A DNA stretch of 12,349 nucleotides, taken from an uncultured Gemella sp. GTDB lineage: Bacteria; Bacillota; Bacilli; Staphylococcales; Gemellaceae. The notes below the pieces were generated by a model. It was not told the origin of the DNA. It worked only from the letters and a program-made list of their open reading frames with translations, and did not search any database. The translations under genes were made by a program, and so were the position numbers. Of the stretch, positions 1-3,896 are shown piece by piece; positions within the stretch are counted from its first letter, which is position 1, and every line of letters begins with the position of its first letter. The stretch covers positions 1 to 12,349 of the forward strand of contig USNF01000025.1 of NCBI GenBank assembly GCA_900555985.1, written 5' to 3'.

Positions 1-54
1 AAAGTTTGGGTTTCTGCTAGAGCTTTAAAATCTGGAAAAGTTGAGCGTGTATAA
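1..54 (+). CDS. rpmB: 50S ribosomal protein L28, 3' end (partial)
   Basis: Reading frame 1 from the window edge encodes 17 residues ending SARALKSGKVERV and a TAA stop at 52-54. This is the highly conserved C-terminus of bacterial ribosomal protein L28, a small (about 62 residue) component of the large subunit; the first three quarters of the gene lie to the left of the window. A strong intrinsic terminator follows 18 bases after the stop, so the gene ends its transcription unit here. The identification rests on a short but very distinctive tail that I recognise from Bacillus and related L28 proteins. Confidence 0.88.
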   Translation, partial: KVWVSARALKSGKVERV

Positions 55-72
55 TAAATAACGATAAACTTT

Positions 73-103
73 AAGCTATCTAAGGAAACTTAGATAGCTT
101 TTT
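73..103 (+). terminator. Intrinsic terminator of rpmB
   Basis: Perfect 12-bp inverted repeat (AAGCTATCTAAG at 73-84 with CTTAGATAGCTT at 89-100) closing a GAAA tetraloop, followed directly by T residues to 103 and a second T7 run at 107-113. This is a textbook Rho-independent terminator placed just after the L28 stop codon. Confidence 0.93.
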
Positions 104-104
104 A

Positions 105-657
105 CATTTTTTTAATAAAATAAGTTAAAAAATACACAAAAAACTAAAAAATAGCCATTTAAATCGATTCTGAGCATTCTATTTCATTTTTGGATAAATA
201 GTACTAAAAAATTTTTTAGAGGGCTTATACGGCGTTTAACGAGGTCGAAAATCGTGTAATAATTTAAAATATACATAGTATTAGAAAAAAGGTCTAATAT
301 ATAAATAATAGATAAATTAAAAGTTATACTTTGAAGTTTTATAATAAAAATATATTAAATTAAAAAAAGTAAAGAAATATTAAACAATGTAATTAATTAT
401 TCTAATAGAGTGTGAAGTTAAAAATCGTTTTGAATATAAACTAATAATAATTTTATCTATTGATTAAATATAGAAGCTAGAGTAATCAAAAATGTTATTT
501 TAAAAAAATAATATATAAATGTAGTTTCTAATAAGTAATTGATAATTAAATTGTTAGAGTATATATTTATTTGAAATTAATAATTTAATAAGCGATAGAA
601 ATAATATAAATGTATTCCTAAATTAATATTAGTTTTAAATAGGTAGTATACAAAGTA
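105..657. other. Long A+T-rich intergenic region without a convincing gene
   Basis: Between the rpmB terminator and the xerS promoter there are about 550 bases in which I find no convincing gene, RNA gene or known repeat. It is almost all A/T, with many stop codons in all frames. Two local departures stand out: a perfect 16-bp palindrome CTAAAAAATTTTTTAG at 204-219, and directly after it a short GC-richer block at 219-247 (16 of 29 bases G or C). These may be the remains of a decayed gene or mobile element; I cannot identify the source. The longest minus-strand ORF over the block (ATG at 276, stop at 184-186) would encode only 30 residues and has no visible ribosome binding site. Confidence 0.6.
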
Positions 658-686
658 TTGATTATGATTAAGAATTATGATATAAT
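658..686 (+). promoter_or_regulatory. Promoter of xerS
   Basis: TTGATT (-35) at 658-663 and TATAAT (-10) at 681-686 are separated by exactly 17 bases, and the -10 box is preceded by TGA, forming the extended TGnTATAAT element. Transcription would start near 692-694, about 60 bases before the xerS start codon. Confidence 0.82.
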
Positions 687-701
687 ATATTTATTCGCAT
701 A

Positions 702-718
702 ATACATATTATATGTAT
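702..718. repeat. Inverted repeat at the xerS transcription start
   Basis: ATACATA (702-708) and TATGTAT (712-718) form a perfect 7-bp inverted repeat with a 3-base spacer, just downstream of the predicted start of the xerS transcript. It could be an operator, a weak 5' mRNA hairpin, or part of a recombination site (see findings). In such A/T-rich DNA a chance origin is quite possible. Confidence 0.35.
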
Positions 719-731
719 AAATAAATAATAG

Positions 732-737
732 AAGGAG
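732..737 (+). promoter_or_regulatory. Ribosome binding site of xerS at unusual distance
   Basis: AAGGAG lies 15 bases upstream of the xerS ATG at 753, well beyond the usual 5-9. No ATG, GTG or TTG occurs in frame between them. A two-codon ORF (ATG CAG TAA, 739-747) sits in the gap, only one base after the Shine-Dalgarno box. The arrangement suggests weak translation initiation of the recombinase. Confidence 0.5.
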
Positions 738-752
738 AATGCAGTAATACCA

Positions 753-1799
753 ATGAATCAGCGTGATTATTATAAAAATAAAATAAATAAAATACTTCCT
801 GAGTTTCCAGATTATATAGATGACTTTGTTGATACATATTATGATACTTTATCTCCACTTACATTATATAGATACTTAGAAACATACAAAAACTTTCTTT
901 CATGGACAATTCGTGAAACTATTTCATCTGCTAATAATATTAAAGATGTTGAATTAAGTGTCCTTGAAAACATATCTAAAAAAGAAATGGAAAGTTATTT
1001 TAAAAGCTTAGCTCGTGAGCAAGTTAATGGTAAATATAGATCACAAACTACAGTTAATAATTATAAGGCAGCTATGAGATCTTTATATAAGTTTTTAACT
1101 GTAACAAGTGAGACTGAACAAGGACGAGCATATTTTGAACGAAATGTAATGTTAAAAATACCTATAACGCGTGTAAAAGAAACTTTATCATCAAGATCAA
1201 AAAAAATATCTGAAAAGATATTTCTTGATTCTCAAGATGAAGAATTTCTTAATTTTGTTGAAAATGAATATGAACAAACTCTTTCAAAACATGCCAAAAG
1301 TTTCTTTTTACGAGATAAAAAGCGTGATTTAGCTATACTTACTTTATTTCTTAAAAGTGGAATTCGTGTTAATGAACTAGCTAATTTAAAAGTTAAAGAT
1401 GTAGATTTTCTTAATAGTGAAATTAATGTTATTCGTAAAGGTAATAAAACAGATACAGTAATAATTACCAAATCAGCATTAGATAAACTTAATGACTACC
1501 TTTCTTCATTAGGATTTAAATTAGAACGTGAAGATTATGTTTTTATTAATAAAAACAAAAAAGGACTATCAATAAGAGCTATACAAAAACTTGTAATGAA
1601 ATATACAGATGCATTTAATGTACCTATGTCCCCTCATAAACTTCGCCATAGTTATGGAACAAAACTAGCACTTAAAACTAACGGAAATATCCCAATTATT
1701 ATGACTCAGATGGGACACTCTAACAGTGATACTTCAATGCTCTATATTAATGAATCTAAGAAAATTATTAAACAATCTATAGATAAATTAGATGATTAA
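753..1799 (+). CDS. xerS: XerS-like tyrosine recombinase (chromosome dimer resolution)
   Basis: A 348-residue tyrosine recombinase. The N-terminal SAM-like core-binding domain covers about residues 20-120 and the catalytic domain about 185-345. The full catalytic set is visible: R205 (in GIRVNEL), K229 (RKGNK), H295 and R298 (SPHKLRH), H322 (GHS) and nucleophile Y331. The length (XerC/XerD are about 300) and blocks such as LSVLENISKKEMES and the TEQGRAYFERNVM region match streptococcal/lactococcal XerS, the stand-alone recombinase that resolves chromosome dimers at difSL with FtsK. No integrase arm-binding domain is seen and there are no phage genes around, so a prophage integrase is less likely. 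The gene has its own promoter and ends in a 22-bp hairpin. The start fits the XerS N-terminus, although AAGGAG at 732-737 is an unusually long 15 bases away. The XerS assignment is from remembered family similarity. Confidence 0.85.
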   Translation: MNQRDYYKNKINKILPEFPDYIDDFVDTYYDTLSPLTLYRYLETYKNFLSWTIRETISSANNIKDVELSVLENISKKEMESYFKSLAREQVNGKYRSQTTVNNYKAAMRSLYKFLTVTSETEQGRAYFERNVMLKIPITRVKETLSSRSKKISEKIFLDSQDEEFLNFVENEYEQTLSKHAKSFFLRDKKRDLAILTLFLKSGIRVNELANLKVKDVDFLNSEINVIRKGNKTDTVIITKSALDKLNDYLSSLGFKLEREDYVFINKNKKGLSIRAIQKLVMKYTDAFNVPMSPHKLRHSYGTKLALKTNGNIPIIMTQMGHSNSDTSMLYINESKKIIKQSIDKLDD

Positions 1800-1845
1800 A
1801 AGACTATAGTTTACATAAAGTTATTTATGTAAACTATAGTCTTTT
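1798..1845. terminator. Bidirectional intrinsic terminator between xerS and the grpB-like gene
   Basis: A perfect 22-bp stem (1798-1819 pairing with 1824-1845) with a 4-base loop GTTA at 1820-1823. The + transcript continues as a run of T's to 1848, terminating xerS. Read from the other strand the stem ends in TTTT followed by AATC, which can stop grpB-like transcripts. The stop codon of the minus-strand gene (1821-1823) lies in the loop and its last eight codons are inside the stem. The inner 28 bases also have the layout of a Xer recombination site (separate entry). Confidence 0.88.
1808..1835. other. Candidate dif-like Xer recombination site
   Basis: Two 11-bp arms, AGTTTACATAA (1808-1818) and TTATGTAAACT (1825-1835), are perfect inverted repeats around a 6-bp centre AGTTAT. 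This is the 11-6-11 layout of dif. The right arm is identical to the XerD-binding arm of the B. subtilis/S. aureus dif as I remember it, and the ATAA / TTAT sequences bordering the centre are the conserved core of dif sites in general. It starts 9 bases after the last base of the xerS-like gene and lies at the switch of coding strand. Against it: true dif arms are not perfectly symmetric, streptococcal difSL has a different sequence, and the same bases make a good terminator. Confidence 0.45.
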
Positions 1846-2360
1846 TTTATTTTGTTTATGAGTTCTGTTTTTCCATTAGTATAAGATTCTCTATCATATT
1901 TATACTTAATTTCAAGTTTTAGTTTTAATTTCTCATAAGTTCTAGCTACTTCGGGATTTTTTAATAATATTTCCTTAAACTTTACTTCATCAATATCTCC
2001 TTTTTTTCTTATGTGCAGATGAAATACTTTTGTTAGAAAACCATTCGGACCATATCCTTTAACTAAAAATGCTCTATTATCCTCTTTCCAGCGTAATTCC
2101 CACTCTTTTGAAAGAATACTTATAATATTATCGAAACTATTATTATCATTGGTTTCTATTATTATATCAATAATATTTTTTGAATATATATTTGGTATTG
2201 CAGTACTTCCAATATGGTATACTTTTATTGAGAAATCTCTTAAAACATATAATAACTGATTTTTTTCTTCATACCAAGTTATCCATTCTCTATTAAATGG
2301 TACAAGTTCTATAGGATATTTCTTTTTGAATTGTTTATTTTTAAATATATTTCTTTCCAT
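1821..2360 (-). CDS. GrpB/UPF0157 family protein (nucleotidyltransferase-fold)
   Basis: A 179-residue protein of the GrpB (UPF0157) family, a member of the nucleotidyltransferase superfold whose substrate is mostly unknown. The signature HIGSTAIP (residues 49-56) is followed by KNIIDI (61-66), corresponding to the family's H-GSTAVPGLxAKPIIDI motif, and by an HLHI segment at 114-117. The Gly/Leu after the Pro in the motif is replaced here by Asn-Ile (PNIYSKNIID), a mild divergence. It is cytoplasmic, with no membrane segment. AAGGAG stands 6 bases before the ATG. The gene follows the pgsA terminator with hardly any space for a separate promoter, so it may depend on readthrough or on a promoter inside the end of pgsA. 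It is convergent with xerS and its last eight codons form half of the shared terminator. Confidence 0.82.
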   Translation of the reverse strand: MERNIFKNKQFKKKYPIELVPFNREWITWYEEKNQLLYVLRDFSIKVYHIGSTAIPNIYSKNIIDIIIETNDNNSFDNIISILSKEWELRWKEDNRAFLVKGYGPNGFLTKVFHLHIRKKGDIDEVKFKEILLKNPEVARTYEKLKLKLEIKYKYDRESYTNGKTELINKIKKDYSLHK

Positions 2361-2370
2361 AATTTCTCCT

Positions 2371-2412
2371 TAAAATAAAAATGCTAGGATAGGAAACCCT
2401 ACCGCTAGCATT
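2371..2412 (-). terminator. Intrinsic terminator of pgsA
   Basis: AATGCTAG (2380-2387) pairs with CTAGCATT (2405-2412), and an inner TAGG/CCTA stem (2390-2393 with 2398-2401) extends the hairpin with small internal bulges. On the minus strand it is followed by TTTTATTTTA (2380 down to 2371). The base of the stem overlaps the pgsA stop codon at 2411-2413. Confidence 0.8.
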
Positions 2413-2983
2413 ATTTAAATACATGAATAGAATTTTTAAAATACTCTATTCCTGATAAAATTGTTAATATTACTGATATCCATAATATTATATAATCCAA
2501 TTCAAAATTCCATGTGTTGAATATCGGATTACCTAATAAAATTAATACTATTGCAACAAGCTGGCTAATAGTTTTTAATTTTCCTAACATACCAGCTGGG
2601 ATTACTTCCCCCTTCTCTACTGCTAGTAATCGTAGTCCAGTAACTGCAAATTCACGAGCTATAACAACTACAACCATCCAACTATGCATAAGACCTAGCT
2701 CAACCATTACAATAAAAGCACTACCTACAAGAAGCTTATCTGCTAAAGGATCTAGGAATTTTCCCATATTTGTAATTAAGTTATACTTTCTAGCTAAGTA
2801 ACCATCAATAAAATCTGTAATTGCAGCAACAATAAATATTAATGCAGCAATAAAAATATTTAGTTTAACAGGTCTTCCATTTATAATAGATACAGTACTA
2901 TCTCCCATATTAAAAAGGAGACAGAATATAAATACTGGAATTAGAATTGTTCTGAATAAAGTAATTCTATTTGGTAAATTCAT
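2411..2983 (-). CDS. pgsA: CDP-diacylglycerol--glycerol-3-phosphate 3-phosphatidyltransferase
   Basis: A 190-residue integral membrane enzyme making phosphatidylglycerol phosphate, the committed step to phosphatidylglycerol and the anionic lipids on which lipoteichoic acid and cardiolipin depend. The CDP-alcohol phosphatidyltransferase motif D-x2-D-G-x2-A-R-x8-G-x3-D-x3-D is complete: D57, D60, G61, A64, R65, G74, D78 and D82, where the aspartates bind metal and substrate. Hydrophobic helices are visible at about 8-25, 42-60, 85-105, 138-152 and 163-180. The N-terminus MNLPNRITLFR is typical of the family and the length is normal. The gene stands alone with its own promoter (3038-3066) and terminator. 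GAAGGG about 11 bases upstream is a modest ribosome binding site. Confidence 0.95.
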   Translation of the reverse strand: MNLPNRITLFRTILIPVFIFCLLFNMGDSTVSIINGRPVKLNIFIAALIFIVAAITDFIDGYLARKYNLITNMGKFLDPLADKLLVGSAFIVMVELGLMHSWMVVVVIAREFAVTGLRLLAVEKGEVIPAGMLGKLKTISQLVAIVLILLGNPIFNTWNFELDYIILWISVILTILSGIEYFKNSIHVFK

Positions 2984-3037
2984 TGAAACTAATACCCTTC
3001 TATAAATTTATTTAACAACAATTTTTATTTCTATTTA

Positions 3038-3066
3038 ATTATATCACAAAGTAAATTTGTGAACAA
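3038..3066 (-). promoter_or_regulatory. Promoter of pgsA
   Basis: On the minus strand, TTGTTC (-35, 3061-3066) and TATAAT (-10, 3038-3043) are 17 bases apart, with TGA directly before the -10 box giving an extended TGnTATAAT element. The predicted start of transcription is near 3031, about 50 bases before the pgsA ATG. Confidence 0.8.
3044..3062. promoter_or_regulatory. Candidate operator filling the pgsA promoter spacer
   Basis: TCACAAA (3044-3050) and TTTGTGA (3056-3062) are a perfect 7-bp inverted repeat with a 5-base spacer. The 19-bp element covers the whole gap between the -10 and -35 boxes and runs into the first two bases of the -35 box. A protein bound here would block RNA polymerase. 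The regulator is unknown; the half-sites are oriented opposite to those of CRP/FNR or Rex sites. Confidence 0.5.
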
Positions 3067-3084
3067 TAGTAATTAATATTTAAA

Positions 3085-3122
3085 AACATAAAAAAAGAGA
3101 AAATAAAAATATTTTCTCTTTT
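3085..3122 (-). terminator. Intrinsic terminator at the end of the ftsK-side operon
   Basis: A 13-bp perfect stem (3093-3105 with 3110-3122), containing the GAGA/TCTC core and a 4-base A loop, is followed on the minus strand by TTTTTT, ATG and TTTTT. It lies about 40 bases after the stop of the exported coiled-coil gene and separates it from the pgsA promoter. Confidence 0.8.
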
Positions 3123-3164
3123 AAAATAAGTTATAAAAATTAATAATTTAATTAGCTATATTTA

Positions 3165-3836
3165 TTATCTACTTCTAGTTGTTCTTCTAGTTGTCGTTGA
3201 TTGGCTTCTAGTTGTAGCTTGTTGTTGATTAGACTGATAAGTTTGAGGTTGTACTTCTTGAGTATAGTTATAGTTTTGGCTTTGTTGAATTACTGGTTGT
3301 GAGACAACATTATTATTTAATGCAGTATCAATTTCTAGTATGATTTCTTTTGATTGTTCTTCATTTTCATATATATCTATAGCATTTTTTGTTACAAAAG
3401 ATTTTAATTCTTCTAATTTATTTTTTGAAGATTCTACTTTTTGAGCATCTGATAGAGCTTGACTATCTAATGTATTCTCTTTTATTGTATTCTTAATTGA
3501 ACTTTTTAGCTCTTCTTTCATTTGAGATATAGTATCATTATATTTTGAGCTTATTTCATCATCTTTTGAATCTAATATTTCATTTTTATCATTAATCAAC
3601 TTTTTAAAGATCTCAAACTTTTTATTAAGATCATTTTCATTTTTGAAGTTTGTTGAACTATTAGTAATTAATGTTATTTTGCTATTTTTAGTATCATCTA
3701 CAGGAGAATTATTAATTTCTATTTTTTGATTACTGTAGCTCTTTTGCTTATGATAAGCATAAGTAGATAATCCTGTAACTATTAATAACATTATTAGATT
3801 CAATACTATTATAATTTTGTTATTTTTCAATATCAT
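3165..3836 (-). CDS. Membrane-anchored or secreted coiled-coil protein, unknown function
   Basis: A 223-residue protein I do not recognise. The N-terminus (MILKNNK, then an uninterrupted hydrophobic stretch at about 8-28) is a signal anchor or uncleaved signal peptide without a lipobox cysteine, so the rest should be outside the membrane. Residues about 66-175 are charged, Lys/Glu/Asn-rich and probably helical or coiled-coil. Residues 176-207 are rich in Gln, Asn and Tyr, and 208-223 is a Thr/Ser/Arg tail with five arginines and no acidic residue. No sortase motif, LysM or enzymatic motif is visible. It lies 60 bases after the ftsK translocase and is the last gene before a terminator, so it may share its transcript. 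AGAGGT just upstream of the ATG supports the start. Confidence 0.75.
   Translation of the reverse strand: MILKNNKIIIVLNLIMLLIVTGLSTYAYHKQKSYSNQKIEINNSPVDDTKNSKITLITNSSTNFKNENDLNKKFEIFKKLINDKNEILDSKDDEISSKYNDTISQMKEELKSSIKNTIKENTLDSQALSDAQKVESSKNKLEELKSFVTKNAIDIYENEEQSKEIILEIDTALNNNVVSQPVIQQSQNYNYTQEVQPQTYQSNQQQATTRSQSTTTRRTTRSR
3172..3215. repeat. Three direct copies of CTTCTAGTTGT
   Basis: The 11-base unit CTTCTAGTTGT occurs at 3172-3182, 3184-3194 and 3205-3215, at offsets of 12 and 21 bases, both multiples of three. On the coding (minus) strand it reads ACAACTAGAAG, giving the repeated Thr-Thr-Arg units at the protein's C-terminus. The tail probably arose by short in-frame duplication and may vary in length between strains. 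Confidence 0.75.
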
Positions 3837-3896
3837 TTACCTCTCGATTAATATAAATATTTACTGTGTAGGTGAATAGAATTTTAGATAGATATT

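Noticed and set aside
184..276. Minus-strand ORF of 30 codons across the GC-richer block, with a protein-like LVKRRISPLKNF segment
   Set aside because: No ribosome binding site or promoter, very short, and no family that I can recognise. At most it could be a fragment of a decayed gene.
331..360. Possible difSL-like sequence upstream of xerS (TTTTATAATAAAAATA region)
   Set aside because: Similarity is limited to A/T runs; it lacks clear inverted arms and does not match the streptococcal difSL as I remember it.
753..1799. Recombinase as an integrase of a prophage or genomic island
   Set aside because: No excisionase, phage or conjugation genes and no tRNA attachment site nearby; length and sequence blocks fit XerS better.
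2514..2801. Plus-strand open frame of 95 codons opposite pgsA
   Set aside because: It lies wholly within pgsA, which has all catalytic motifs. No ribosome binding site or recognisable domain; it is a shadow frame.
3044..3062. Reading the pgsA inverted repeat as a CRP/FNR or Rex binding site
   Set aside because: The half-sites are in the opposite order (TCACA first, TGTGA last), while those families have TGTGA or TTGTGA first. The regulator is left open.
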